Source: Craterostigma plantagineum
Lineage: Eukaryota; Streptophyta; Magnoliopsida; Lamiales; Linderniaceae
Direction: 5' to 3'
DNA: 64,000 nucleotides
NCBI GenBank assembly: GCA_027422505.1
Contig: JAPQWV010000005.1
Coordinates: 14,327,501-14,391,500, forward strand
Position 1 is the stretch's first letter. The number at the start of each line of letters is the position of its first letter. Of the stretch, positions 1-11,181 are shown in pieces. The notes below the pieces were generated by a model, which was given only the letters and a program-made list of their open reading frames with translations, made no database searches and was not told the origin of the DNA. The translations under genes and the position numbers were made by a program.

Positions 1-35
1 CCAAGATAACCAGCGCTTAACTGTAAATTGAACAC

Positions 36-47
36 AAAGGGGGGGAT
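36..47 (+). other. Polypurine tract of upstream copia element
   Basis: A purine run (AAAGGGGGGGA) sits directly before the LTR start TGTTAGGA at 48, where plus-strand priming is expected in an LTR retrotransposon. The 35 bases before it align with the sequence before the LTR at 41074, so both belong to one family. It lies in the loop of an inverted repeat with arms at 28-37 and 64-73. Confidence 0.85.
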
Positions 48-392
48 TGTTAGGAATATTTTATTGTGTTCAAATAATTATTTTATCTTAGTCTTGTATT
101 TTATTTAAGTGAACTGGGCTTTAATGTTTTAGAGCCCAGTAAGCTTTTATTTGTAATGGGCTTACAAGGGCCCAAGTACAATATACCAACATGTGGTATA
201 AGTACAAAAACCCTAACACATAGTTAGGGTCTTGTCTGTGTGAGAAATACAGAGAAATAATTTTTGTGAGAGAAGCTCCAAACCCCTCTCAAGAACACGC
301 ACGCACGCCCCCACGATAAGTTAAATTCTTCCCATTATTTTCGTGGTTAAAATGCTAGAAATGTGTTTTAGTTGGATATACTAGGACCAACA
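48..392 (+). mobile_element. 3' LTR of a SIRE-type copia element (345 bp)
   Basis: The segment starts TGTTAGGA and ends GGACCAACA, the TG...CA form of an LTR, and follows a polypurine tract, so it is the right-hand LTR of an element whose body lies outside the window. It aligns along much of its length with the LTR at 41074-41411. A TATA-like GGTATAAGTA sits at 195-204 inside the palindrome TATACCA-N5-TGGTATA (182-200). A second palindrome, ACCCTAAC-N5-GTTAGGGT (210-230), holds a telo-box-like motif just downstream. The other LTR is absent, so the target duplication cannot be checked. Confidence 0.8.
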
Positions 393-1074
393 ATAGTAAT
401 AATGTTCGTCATCGCAGTAAATAGAAAGAAACGTAAAGCTGCAGAAAATAAAGATCTAATTAGGTTTATCTTATCATTCATCAAGTGCAAACAAGGACTT
501 TTCGTTTCGCTTGACTCCCACTATTTTTCTCGAAAACACTATCCTCCCGAGAAGAGTTTCGGAAACCTCGTTGAAAGTTTCATAGTGGAGTTGATGTCCC
601 CGACTCAATTAGATTCGCCTCAGCCTTTAACGCAATATTTGGCTTATCTAATCTTATCGAAGTCACGTCAAACGTGAACTTATCCAATAAGAGTTTCAAC
701 TATCTTTGTCTCAGTTATTGACCCTCACGGCAAACCCTGCTTATTGGGTATAACTGCCTAAGTGTGACCTATCAACTTATGCTCAAATCGCACAGAATGT
801 ACCGCCCCTTGCTGCCATACGCTTCGTGGGGGGCGGACTGGTATGACGAGCGGCGGCGTCCAAGACGCACCCGAAACGCTAACATTGGGGCGGGATATAC
901 GACGCCAACTTACTCGGAACAAATCATAAAACTCCCCAATGCTAGACATCTCGGGCATGATAGAAGACAAGAATCCAACTCCTTTATCGACTTAGTATTT
1001 ATCAAATGGGAGAATAAACCATCTCACATCAGAGCACATTGAACATGCATATCATTTCAGAACCAACACGCACG
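393..1074. other. Unclassified sequence, no gene supported
   Basis: Open frames of 60-100 codons occur on both strands, but none resembles a known protein and they overlap in conflicting frames. A GC-richer patch at about 800-900 is bounded by AT-rich DNA. No LTR ends, tRNA or domain motif were recognised. Confidence 0.4.
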
Positions 1075-1651
1075 TAGGTAGTAAATTAATCCTAGAAAAA
1101 TAAACTACAAGACAACAAAAGAAACGAGCATTTATTTTGTAGTCCCAAGTCCAGTCAAGCCCATTAAAAGGCCCATTAAAAGGCCCGTTAAGGCTTTGAG
1201 TGTGAAACCCTAACGCAGCCGCCCCGACGCAGCTGTCAAAATACGCCGGAGAGCCACGACGGGGAAGGCCGCCGGCGGGGAGTCCCGGGCTGAGCCAAAG
1301 CCGCGGACGATCTCTGCGGTGCCTAAGCCATCATGGCTGGCCCGGTCCCGGAGTACGAGGCGGATCGGGCCTACTCAAAGTAGCCCGATCCCGCAACTGC
1401 AGCGTCGCTGCACCGCTCGCAGCCCGCGCACAACGCGCGGCTGCCCGGATCCCGCTGCCGCGCGTGTCCCGGTCCGGTCCGTGGTTCCTTGTCGGTCCGT
1501 ACCGCACGAGTGGATGGCCGTGGGTTGGCAAACGACGCATCAGACAGCCCAACAACGGTCGAACCGCGTCGGCGTTTCGATCGTCTCCCACACGCGTCGT
1601 TCAATTTAAACACGTTATGATTCCGATCACGAGCACCCGCTCTGATACCAC
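1075..1651 (-). mobile_element. Leader and primer-binding site of a minus-strand LTR element
   Basis: Positions 1639-1650 read GCTCTGATACCA, the reverse complement of TGGTATCAGAGC, the plant initiator-tRNA-Met primer-binding site. One base separates it from TGTTGGGTTACCC at 1652, the end of an LTR read on the minus strand. The flanking 400 bp are very GC-rich, unlike the surroundings, and hold no convincing ORF. I read this as the truncated 5' internal region of the element whose LTR follows. The left border near 1075 is approximate. Confidence 0.55.
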
Positions 1652-3669
1652 TGTTGGGTTACCCGGTGTCTCCCGGAGACGCCACGTCGCCGGGTACGGT
1701 GCGCAACAAAAAAATTTCGGGTTCCCCGATTGCCCTTGTTGCTCGGATCAGAATAGTATCACATAGACATGTAATAGGGCGGGTCAAACCCGTAGAGAAT
1801 TACCAGTTGAAGCGAGTGGCAGCTCCTCGTCCTTTTCTTCAAGACTTCGTCGATGGTGGTGGAAGGCACTAGATCGTCACGCCGACCTCGCAGTGTACCA
1901 CGGTGTCAGTTTTCTAAAGATGGCTAGAGAGAACCGAGCCGTCGCGTGGGAGAAAAGTGTGTGCATTCGGTGTGTGTTTTGTGCCTTTAGTTGATTTCGA
2001 AAATCACTTGCTTTCTCTTCTTATGGAGAACGAAATTCTTAGCCTATTTAAAGGCTTGGATTTCGATATCGTAGTCCTTAAAGTGTGAGAGATTTTTGCC
2101 AAATCTTACTCACTTTTGAATTCCAAATCCAAACTTAACGAAACTTGCTATTATTAGAAAACTAACTTAAATACCAAGTCAAACTAAGTATATTTAAATA
2201 TGGTATGGAATTCAAAACTTTATCCTAGATTAATTTTGAAATTTAAATAAATAATATTCTAAATATTTTATTCCATATTTATTTATATCAAATATGCAAA
2301 TTTCGAAAATACCCTCAAAGGCATATTTCAAAATTAGCTTTAGGTGAAATCCAATTTTATCCTCAAGCCCATTAAGCACTTGGCCAAGCCCAAGTCTTAA
2401 AGTTAGTTTCATAAGAAGTCCAACTTCGATCCAATAAATGGCCCGAGACCCATTAAGGCGTGGCCCAACGGCCCAAGGCCCGTTAAGGCCCAAAACACTT
2501 TCTCTCCTTATCAGTACACGTTGATGATCCTTTTTAAGCCCGACTCTCTAGGTTCGACTCAATCGGCAAGGGAATCCAAGAGTCTGGTAGTTACCTAGCC
2601 AATCCCGCAGTACCGGACCGTAACCCGATTCTAGTGCGAATTTCGACCTAGTCTTTATTCCAGAACCTCACTATAGATAACAGTGCTACGTATAAACCCT
2701 TCAGCTGTGTCCCAATCAAGTGAGAGCCATGGTCTATGTCAAACTCACTAAACTCGATTCTATGATAAAACGGAGACGAGGCAAATTATCAAACTACCCT
2801 CCATGTCTCACATGAGTTAGTTCAGTACCTTGGCCAAGGATTTCGTAATTTCCCGTCGCTGTCTTCATAGGACACTTATCTCGATTACTTGCGAGACTAT
2901 GAATCCGTACTCGCCAGTCTAAGCCCGGCAATCACAAATCGTCATCAAGACCGCATCTGGCCCGCTGACCCATGCAATAGCAAATCGGGTCGAGGGGAAC
3001 CAGTGACAGTCGAGACTTCGAAGTCAACTCCATCAAAGCCCCTTTCGGTCTAAGGTTCACGTAGACTACTGTAGTGTTGTCGTCGGTCATTGACACTCCT
3101 TGAGTAATAAGCTATGTTCGACCGTATGACCCGTGAGTCAGTGTCCATAAAACGAGTCAATCCCTCGTATCACAAGTCATGACCTCAGCTTCCTAGCGGG
3201 ATATCGGCACACGATAGGTCATGACTCAACCGGAGCCTCAGGCTTACCGTGAGAACCATAGCGCAGACGCAATAAGTAGACTCGCCCACCACACATGTCG
3301 TCATCCATGTACAATCTGCCTTAAAAGTCCGTGGAAGGTCGAATAACCGGCCTCGCCATCTACACCAGTCACACAATGTCATCACACTCAGTTACAATGC
3401 ATAAACTATATGAGCTAGAAGCTCAGTAAGTGAAAACCATGTGTGCTAAGTGAATATGTAATCCTCGTTAGACACATATACTACACGAAACTCGACATCT
3501 TAAAAATGCTTCCTCACACTTTTATTCTCACACTTACGGCCCGTGGCTAAACTATTATGCACCATAAAGAACTCCGTAAATCAGGACAGTGGCCCACGCT
3601 GGGTAGCCTACTCTAGTTCTTCCTAGGCGGCCCCTTCTATCATGCGGTCGCTTACATTGGTATTTAACA
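1652..3669 (-). mobile_element. Long LTR of a minus-strand LTR retrotransposon
   Basis: The left end is fixed by the adjacent primer-binding site. On the minus strand the LTR would end ...AACCCAACA. The right end is inferred from TTTAACA at 3663-3669, which would give a TGTTAAAT... start and matching short terminal repeats TGTT/AACA, about 2.0 kb in all. No coding capacity is seen. Only this LTR and a leader remain, so the element is truncated. The right border is uncertain by some hundreds of bases, and copia versus gypsy cannot be told from the LTR alone. Confidence 0.45.
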
Positions 3670-4638
3670 TACGCAGACATACACTAATGAAGCTCTATCA
3701 CAAAAACAGGTCTAATTAAACCTATCAATAGACGTGTTTATACGGTTACGGTACAGTTCACAGTTATGAACTAATTGTGGAAATTGTGTATTGTTTTAAA
3801 TACGGTATTTAACCCAGTACATGGTGCATCACAACATGTGAAATAGTCTTACAAATTAAAATTTTCACGTCAATCACATTATTTTCAACGTTATTTGTTT
3901 ACTCGACTTTCAATTAAGATTCAAATGTCATTCCAAACGCGCAGCAATTACTAATGTAATTGAAATAAAGATTTATTTTTCGCAAAGATGGGTCGGTGAA
4001 ATTTGATATTGTTTTTTTAATACATAACAGTTGAATACGAATTAATTTGAAAACGGTTAATATGTGAATCCGACCATTAATATAATAGAAAAATTGTTCG
4101 AACAAAGACAACATAGTTAAATAGGTTTTTCTGGAAGTGGATATGAAGGTCCTATATTTTCATCATATTGAAGGAAGCTTGAATATTTTTTATTCGATTT
4201 TCAAGCTTGGTTTTGGATGTAATATGTATGCATTCCAGGTTATTCCCGAGTCATATAAATCACAAATATAATAAATTAGACATGCGATTGATTCATTTGC
4301 TCAATCTCTTGAAAAAATATATTTTCCTTTTTTTTTCTCTTTCCAACAAAAAAGAAAAGAAACCATTGTTTTGAATTTAACGTTGGCAAGGTATATATCT
4401 CCTAAGACTGAACTTTATCTGCACCATTGAATTTGTTTGCCTGAAAATAGACCAGAAATTTAATCTTTGGTTAAGCTTTACACTACACCATGTCATCCAC
4501 ACGGTTAACCGAATAAAGTGGTAACTAAATCAAGGTTAAGGAAAATAGGTAAAGAAAAGTATTTTATTCAGAACAAATTCCTCAACAATGATGCTCCACC
4601 TCACCAGGAGGTAGAAAATTTCTACCAAACCAAAGACA
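3670..4638. other. Upstream region of the receptor kinase gene
   Basis: AT-rich DNA between the inferred LTR end and the kinase start codon. It must hold the promoter and 5' untranslated region, but I see no convincing TATA box at a sensible distance and no transposon ends. ORFs here, including one on the opposite strand at 4536-4937, are shadows or chance. Confidence 0.45.
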
Positions 4639-7296
4639 ATGGAACCTATCATCACACCTCCACGGTGGCCACCCACCCCTATCCACCACCTTCTCCGACG
4701 ATCTCCACCGCCATTCTCCTTCATGACAGTTATTCTCCTCCTTGTACTCCTACCCCTCTTAACAAGAGCAGCAATGATTAATGCACCCGCCAAATCGGAC
4801 AGCTTTACCCCTTCGGACAAATACCTCATCGATTGTGGTAGCACGACCTCAACAACCCTTCCAGGAAAACGCAATTTCATAAGCGATTCAGATAGCGATA
4901 AGTACCTTTCGTACGATGGCAAAGTTAATTTGGTCAATTCCTCAAAGGACGCACAAAAAGTCCCTTCGCAGATCTACTGGTCCGCCAGGGTGTTCGAAAA
5001 AGAGGCTACATACACCTTCCACGTGTCACGACCGGGTTGGCACTGGGTACGACTGCATTTCGCCCTCGTCCACAACAACGAAAGGAACCTTAGCATGTCT
5101 AAATTCCAAGTTAGGACCGACGACAACCTCGTACTGATACACGACTTCAAGAATGGGATGAGGAACAGCATTTGGTCGTTTCGCGAGTACCTCATAAACG
5201 TCACCACGGAGCGTTTCTCCCTCATATTTTTTCCAGCCCAAGGAAGCTTTGCCTTTGTCAACGGCATTGAGTTCGTGTCGGTGCCAGACATCTTACTTGG
5301 TGATGTGGCGACCTCGGTTTTTCCAAAGGGTGACCGTACAGGCTTGTCGAGGGTCGCATACGAGACTGTTTACAGGCTCAACGTGGGTGGGCCCACAATT
5401 ACCTCCCAAAACGACACTTTGGGTCGGACTTGGGTTTCAGATAAGGCTTTTCTTGACCCAAAGGTGACCGGCAGTGACGTATCGGTGAAGCCCAGCGTAA
5501 TAACGTATCCCGAAGGTGAGTCTCCTCTGATTGCACCGCCGAATGTTTACGCCACCGCGACACAAATGGCCGACGCTCAAGTTGAGGTCCCGAGCTTTAA
5601 CATTACGTGGAGGTTGAGCATCGATACGTCCTTCCAATACCTCGTCCGCCTCCATTTTGCCGACATAGTGAGCAAATCCCCAAACGACCTATATTTCAAC
5701 GTCTACATCAACGGAAAATCAGGCATCACAGCTTTGGACCTAACCACGATCGCCGGCGGCCTATCGTCCGCTTACTACTCCGACTTCGTCGTCAACTCAT
5801 CCATGTTCTCCCAATACGACCCCCTAACCATCCAAGTGGGCTCGCTCAACGAAAACGCTGGCACAAAGAACGCGCTCCTCAACGGGCTTGAGCTCATGAG
5901 AATGAACAATTCTGTTGGCAGTTTGGATGGAGAATTTGGAGTCGGCGCTAAAAGTGGCAATGGAGATGAAAGCCACGGCACCCCCGTCAGGGGCACTGTG
6001 GCAGCTGTAGGCTTTGCGATGATGTTTGGTGCCTTTGTAGGTTTGGGTGCCGTGGCCGTTAAGTGGAAGAAGCGACCCAAGGATTGGTCGAAACAGAACA
6101 GCTTCTCTTCATGGCTACTGCCCATTCACACGGGGGATAAGAGTTTCCGCTCTAGCAGCAAGAACTCGTACGGGTCGAGGAAGAGTCAGTTCTTCTCCTC
6201 CACCACCGGCTTGGGAAGGTATATTTCCTTGGCCGAGCTGAAGGACTCAACCAACAACTGGGATGCAAATGCAATCATAGGTGTTGGAGGTTTTGGGAAT
6301 GTATACATTGGAGAGATCGATGACGGTACTCGCGTGGCCATCAAACGTGGGAACCCCAGCTCGGAGCAAGGGATCCACGAGTTTCAGACAGAGATACAGA
6401 TGTTGTCCAAGCTCAGGCACCGCCACCTCGTATCCCTCGTCGGTTACTGCGACGAGAACTCAGAGATGATCCTCGTGTACGAGTACATGTCCAACGGGCC
6501 ATTTAGGGACCACCTTTACGGCAAGAACATGCCCCACCTCACGTGGAAGCAGCGCCTTGAGATATGCATTGGGGCGGCCCGCGGGCTCCACTACCTCCAC
6601 ACAGGGGCGGTGCATGGGATCATCCACCGCGACGTCAAGACCACCAACATCCTTCTCGACGAGAACTTTGTGGCCAAGATGGCAGATTTCGGTCTATCGA
6701 AGGACTCCCATGGAGGGGCGGATGGGCAGACCCACGTCAGCACGGCGGTGAAGGGTAGTTTTGGGTATTTGGACCCAGAGTACTTTCGGAAGCAGCAACT
6801 GACAAATAAGTCGGATGTCTACTCATTCGGAGTGGTGCTGCTCGAGGCACTCTGCGCACGGCCTCCGATTGATCTTACGACACCCAGGGAGCAAGTGAAT
6901 CTTGCAGAGTGGGCCATGCAGTGGAAGAGGAAAGGGTTGTTGGACAAGATAATTGATCACACGCTGATTGGACACGTGAGCACAGACTCCATGGAGAAGC
7001 TTGCCGAGGCGGCTGAGAAGTGCCTATCTGAATACGTAGTTGATAGGCCAACGATGGGAGATGTGTTGTGGAATCTAGAGCACGCGTTGCAATTGCAAGA
7101 GGCTTGGTTGAGCAATAGGAATGAGGAAGATGGTGGTCGTGTGTCCGTTAGGGTTGAGGACCAGATGAGGTCTGGTGAGGGTGGCACCGAGGTTGGTGGC
7201 CAATCAGTGGTCAGCCGTGGCTCGGATGTTGGTGTTGTTGAGGAACACTCCGGGACTGTGATGTTTACGCAGTTTGCTGCGCTAAATGGAAGATAA
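4639..7296 (+). CDS. BUPS1: CrRLK1L malectin-like receptor kinase, BUPS1/2-like
   Basis: An 885-residue receptor kinase in one uninterrupted frame, as usual for the intronless CrRLK1L family. A hydrophobic signal segment lies at residues 28-46, then a malectin-like extracellular region (from about 62) with several N-glycosylation sequons, a membrane span at about 454-475, and a kinase domain with glycine loop GVGGFGNV (548-555), catalytic lysine K569, HRD aspartate D665 and DFG at 683-685. All key residues are present, so the kinase should be active. The juxtamembrane SSWLLPIHTGD, the kinase stretch MSNGPFRDHLYGK and the C-terminus SGTVMFTQFAALNGR match what I recall of Arabidopsis BUPS1/BUPS2, which act with ANXUR receptors and RALF peptides in pollen-tube integrity. 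The paralogue ERULUS/CAP1 is the main alternative. The first Met precedes 28 Pro/Arg/His-rich residues; a Met at 4723 would give a cleaner signal peptide. It is the only intact host gene seen here. Confidence 0.93.
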   Translation: MEPIITPPRWPPTPIHHLLRRSPPPFSFMTVILLLVLLPLLTRAAMINAPAKSDSFTPSDKYLIDCGSTTSTTLPGKRNFISDSDSDKYLSYDGKVNLVNSSKDAQKVPSQIYWSARVFEKEATYTFHVSRPGWHWVRLHFALVHNNERNLSMSKFQVRTDDNLVLIHDFKNGMRNSIWSFREYLINVTTERFSLIFFPAQGSFAFVNGIEFVSVPDILLGDVATSVFPKGDRTGLSRVAYETVYRLNVGGPTITSQNDTLGRTWVSDKAFLDPKVTGSDVSVKPSVITYPEGESPLIAPPNVYATATQMADAQVEVPSFNITWRLSIDTSFQYLVRLHFADIVSKSPNDLYFNVYINGKSGITALDLTTIAGGLSSAYYSDFVVNSSMFSQYDPLTIQVGSLNENAGTKNALLNGLELMRMNNSVGSLDGEFGVGAKSGNGDESHGTPVRGTVAAVGFAMMFGAFVGLGAVAVKWKKRPKDWSKQNSFSSWLLPIHTGDKSFRSSSKNSYGSRKSQFFSSTTGLGRYISLAELKDSTNNWDANAIIGVGGFGNVYIGEIDDGTRVAIKRGNPSSEQGIHEFQTEIQMLSKLRHRHLVSLVGYCDENSEMILVYEYMSNGPFRDHLYGKNMPHLTWKQRLEICIGAARGLHYLHTGAVHGIIHRDVKTTNILLDENFVAKMADFGLSKDSHGGADGQTHVSTAVKGSFGYLDPEYFRKQQLTNKSDVYSFGVVLLEALCARPPIDLTTPREQVNLAEWAMQWKRKGLLDKIIDHTLIGHVSTDSMEKLAEAAEKCLSEYVVDRPTMGDVLWNLEHALQLQEAWLSNRNEEDGGRVSVRVEDQMRSGEGGTEVGGQSVVSRGSDVGVVEEHSGTVMFTQFAALNGR

Positions 7297-7366
7297 ACAC
7301 AACATCGCTTGTTGGGTGTTGACTATGTAAACTTGCTGGTGAGCGATTATAATCTTGATAAAAAAA

Positions 7367-7372
7367 AATAAA
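7367..7372 (+). terminator. Possible polyadenylation signal of the kinase gene
   Basis: AATAAA lies about 70 bases after the stop codon of the kinase gene, in an A-rich stretch. Plant poly(A) signals are loose, so this is only a plausible site. Confidence 0.35.
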
Positions 7373-8393
7373 GTAGAAACTCTGTAAAGTAATTCAGATT
7401 GGACTACTAAAAATTTTCAATCGAGATATTAATTAATATACAAATCAATAAATATTAATTTTTCATTTCATTAATATTTTATTTATTAATGATGAAATCT
7501 CAATTTACAAACTCCTATCAAGCTTCCACTTAGTTATTGTACCATATCCCATATCTAATGAAATCTTCAATTGGAAGTAACACTTCGATTTCCCCGCCTT
7601 GTGTTGATACTTTTTAAATAATATAATATGAAATCAACAAATCATACACAAAATTGAAGGTGAAATTCATTGCAACTAGAAACAATAGACCTTAAAGTCA
7701 ATTTTCAAGAAAACTTTATGTATCATTCGAGAATAATATATATTATTATGTATAATTCAATATGAGGTCAATCAAAATGATAAGAAAAATATAATATCTT
7801 ATAATTTTGTTAAATTATAATATTTGTACATTATCCCCAAGTAAGGACCGACAAAAATTATTATATTATAAAGTTTATTAAATCGAGTATATTATCGAGT
7901 TTCTACAGTATGTTTGTTATTTATACATGTTTATCATCATCAATGATTCTATCTTTATTTTTATTTATAACTTCTTAACTAATTATCATTGTTCTTAAAC
8001 TCAAGAGGGAGTTGATTGCTTGGTAGCTAGTGTTATTGTTTGATTTTATCCAGTACTCTGTTATTGGGGGCTTGTGAGAGGTAGCCCCCTCACTCATCTT
8101 GTACATTCACATCCTCTTTATATATATACACGGTAATTACTCCAGAAAAAAGGGAGTCGATTCTCAGGCATTTTGGAAAACCTGGGCGTACACCCGGCTT
8201 GCCGTCGCTATTTTCTGAGAGAATTGCATAAATAATTAAGTTTTAAAATCATAATAGCAAAATTAGTTAACTTTTTTAAACCTAGTGCAAAACTAATCAA
8301 CTTTTTTAATTTTAATTATTTATTTATCTCTTTTTTCCACAATGCTACCTAAAATTACAATTTATTATTATTTTTATAATAATAATAATAATA

Positions 8394-8434
<41 letters not shown>

Positions 8435-9407
8435 CATCTCACATTAGCCTATAATTTTAATTCTAATATTGTTTATTATTTGAGAATCATAATATTTTAT
8501 TATATGGGTGGAATTGAGCATTTCAAGCTTCTTCGTCCATCTTCACATGTAAAACTTCAATTTTATTTTGCGTTCGACTAATTATTGAATATGCGTAGAC
8601 GTATTCATTCAGTTTAAAATATCAGAAACAGATTGACGGTCAACGATTTCGGTTCAAACCAAAATTGCACCGTTGTTTATGACTATAGTTTTTTCGATTC
8701 ACAAATTGAAACCAATAGTCATATTATCGCTAATGTTAATACCTTTTGTCTTTTTGTTGTTTTTAACTCAACGATTATATGATTGTTTTATTTTGTTTTG
8801 CTTGTAAATATTTGGGATTTATTTTGGTTCTTTGCACTTTTTCCTCTCGAATCTATATCCAAGCTCTCTCGAATCTCCTCAATTTTCTAAGTTCGAAATA
8901 CAATTGTTTACATTATTAAAGAAATTCAATTTATTTTTCATTTAGAAATGAAAAAATAAACAAAATTCATAACAAATCAAAATTAACGGTTTGAGACCGA
9001 AACCGACATTGACTCTAGCCGATAGTAATCGAAACAGTGTTACCACAGCTCGGTTGACGGAAGGTTTTGGTTCAATAGAAACGACAATTTCACATCGGGA
9101 ACTAGAACCGTTTACATACACCTAATTAGGTTTACATATTTTGAGAGCATATATTTTTTAAATTAGTGGTGAAAAGAGAAAATAAAAATAACTAAAATTG
9201 GAAAAAGTTTTAAAACTTAACTATTTTTGCAATTCTCTCGTTATTTCCTCCCTATATCGCCTTCCTTATACTTCAGGTTATACGAACAAAGGCATTAAAA
9301 GGCGATTCCATTGTGGGCGATTCCCCTCCGACGCTGAAGTTAATACTTTCATTTCTTTCATTTATTTCATGGATGAATTCCCGAGAATAGATTTGGAGAA
9401 TAACGGT
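7373..9407. other. AT-rich intergenic region
   Basis: No gene is supported. It holds the microsatellite at 8361-8435 and, at about 8630-9120, degenerate sequence with repeated CGGTTT/AAACCG-like motifs that could be an old MITE, but I could not find its ends. It separates the kinase gene from the Cassandra array. Confidence 0.5.
8361..8435. repeat. (TAA)n/(TTA)n palindromic microsatellite
   Basis: About six TAA/AAT units run directly into about thirteen ATT/TTA units, so the two halves are complementary and the tract can fold back on itself. The overlapping poly-Tyr/Asn ORF at 8342 is a product of this repeat. Confidence 0.9.
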
Positions 9408-9692
9408 TGTAACAGGCTAACAGCTCGCTCCCGGGACATGTGGTGTTGGGCCCACTGCACTTCATTGATTGTCTGGTCCCACTGCATCACCATTAGCCTT
9501 CAAATATGCTTTGCACTGCACGCCACCCTGAGCTACTTCCCGGGGGTCACCCATCCCATTGCTACTCAAGTCAAGCACGCTTAACTTTGAAGTTCTTACG
9601 GGTGGACTCCCGAAAAGGAAGGTGCACCTTTGGTAATATGAGTAGCGCAATCAATTCTCTTATACCATTCCTTAACTTGACAAGCACATACA
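9408..9692 (-). repeat. Cassandra LTR copy 1
   Basis: 285 bp, the left-most and most altered copy: its inner end has extra bases (TGTAACAGGCTAACAGC) and its 5S-like block is at 9530-9599. By orientation it is the outermost 3' LTR of the array. Confidence 0.8.
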
Positions 9693-9912
9693 TTGTCAGT
9701 CTCAAGATCCCTCTCATTCGGGTGTGGAATCAGTTATTCATGTACCCCTCCTCCTAGAAGCCTGCCAGCAGCCGCTCCTTGTCTGTGCACCTTTATGGCA
9801 CCGGCGACCACTCCCCGTCCTCATCGGCCCCGGGTCTCACATGCCCACCGGCTTCCGCATGGTTCGTCTCCGAACCACACCGTACTTCGAGATGTCATAC
9901 TCTGATACCATC

Positions 9913-10189
9913 TGTAACAGCCCGCTCTCGGGACATGTGGGGTTGGGTCAACTGTACTTCATTGATTGTCTGGCCCCACTGTATCACCATTAGCCTTCCA
10001 ACGTGCTTTGCACTGCGCGCACCATGAGCTACTTCCCAGGGGGTCACCCATCCGAGTACTACTCCAAGTCAAGTACGCTTAACTTTGAAGTTCTTATGGA
10101 TGGACTCCTGAAAAGAAAGGCGTACTTTGGTGATATGAGTAGCGCAATCAATTCTCTTATACCATTCCTTAATCTGACAAGCCCATACA
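9913..10189 (-). repeat. Cassandra LTR copy 2
   Basis: 277 bp. The 5S-like block at about 10026-10096 is the best preserved, retaining GAGTACTACTCC like the 5S gene. The primer-binding-site complement lies just to its left (ending at 9910). Confidence 0.85.
10026..10096 (-). promoter_or_regulatory. 5S-rRNA-derived pol III promoter-like block
   Basis: Read on the minus strand, this contains AAGTTAAGCGTACTTGACTT (box A region of 5S) and GGATGGGTGACCCCCTGGGAA (box C region, last base apart), in the right order and close to 5S spacing. In Cassandra this block is thought to recruit 5S transcription factors. It is not a complete 5S gene: the 5' third of 5S is not recognisable. Equivalent blocks lie at 9530-9599, 10520-10590, 11016-11088 and 61955-62025. 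Confidence 0.7.
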
Positions 10190-10406
10190 TTGTCAGTCTC
10201 AGGATCCGTCTCATTCGGGTGTGGAATTGGTTCATGTACCCCTCCTCCTAGAAGCCTGCCAAGAGCCGCTCCTTGTCCGTGCACCTCTCTGGCACCGGCG
10301 ATCACTCCCCACCCTCATCGGCCCCGGGCCTGACATGCCCACCACCTTCCGCGTGGTTCGTTCCCGAACCACACCGTTCTGCGAGAGGTAATGCTCTGAT
10401 ACCATC

Positions 10407-10684
10407 TGTAACAGCCCACTCTCGGGACATGTGGGGTTGGGCACATTGCACTTCATTGATTGTCTGGCCCCACTGTATCACCACTAGCCTTCGAGCGTGC
10501 TTTGCACTGCACGCATCCTGAGCTACTTCCCAGGGGTCACCCATCCCAGTGCTACTCCAAGTCAAACACGCTTAACTTTGAAGTTCTTATGCTGGACTCC
10601 CGAAACGGAAGGGTTCCGTTGGTGATATTAGTAGCGCAATCAATTCTCTTATATCATTCTTCCTTAACATGACAAGCTCATACA
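10407..10684 (-). repeat. Cassandra LTR copy 3
   Basis: 278 bp, same ends as its neighbours; 5S-like block at about 10520-10590. The junction with the internal segment has lost the two T's present in the other copies. Confidence 0.85.
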
Positions 10685-10903
10685 GTCAGTCTCAGGATCC
10701 CTCTCATTCTGGTATGGAATCGGTTCATTCATGTATCCCTCTGCCTAGAAGCCTGCCGGCTGCCAAGAGCCGCTCCTTGTCCGTGCACCTCCCTGGCACC
10801 GACGATCACTCTCCGTCCTCATCGGCCTCACATGCCCACCAGCTTTCGCGTGGTTCATCCCCGAACCACATCGTTCTGCGAGAGGTTGTGCTCTGGTACC
10901 ATC

Positions 10904-11181
10904 TGTAATAGCCCGCTCTCGGGACATGTGGGGTTGGGCCCACTGCACTTCATTTATTGTCTGACTCCACTGTATCACCACTAGCCTTCCAGCGTGCATT
11001 GCACTGCATGCACCTTGAGCTACTTCCCAGGGGATCACCCATCCTAGTGCTACTCCAAGTCAAGCACGCTTAAGTTTGAAGTTCTTATGGATTGACTCAC
11101 GAAAAGGACGGTGCACCTTTGGTGATATGAGTAGCGCAATCAATTCTCTTATAACATTCCTTTACTTGACAAGCCCATACA
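10904..11181 (-). repeat. Cassandra LTR copy 4
   Basis: 278 bp; 5S-like block at about 11016-11088. It is followed by a truncated internal segment (11182-11326) that lacks the primer-binding site and runs into LINE sequence. Confidence 0.85.

Noticed and set aside
1319..1766. Overlapping ORFs in the GC-rich block
   Set aside because: They occupy conflicting frames on both strands in the leader next to a primer-binding site; GC-rich DNA has few stops.
4536..4937. Minus-strand ORF over the start of the receptor kinase
   Set aside because: It is the shadow of the signal peptide and malectin coding sequence and has no homology.
8630..9120. Possible hAT-like MITE
   Set aside because: Motifs such as CGGTTCAAACC recur, but I could not find terminal inverted repeats or a target duplication.
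9530..11088. 5S rRNA genes in tandem
   Set aside because: Each unit has only the promoter-bearing part of 5S with many changes, and is framed by LTR ends and primer-binding sites, so they are Cassandra LTRs rather than 5S genes.
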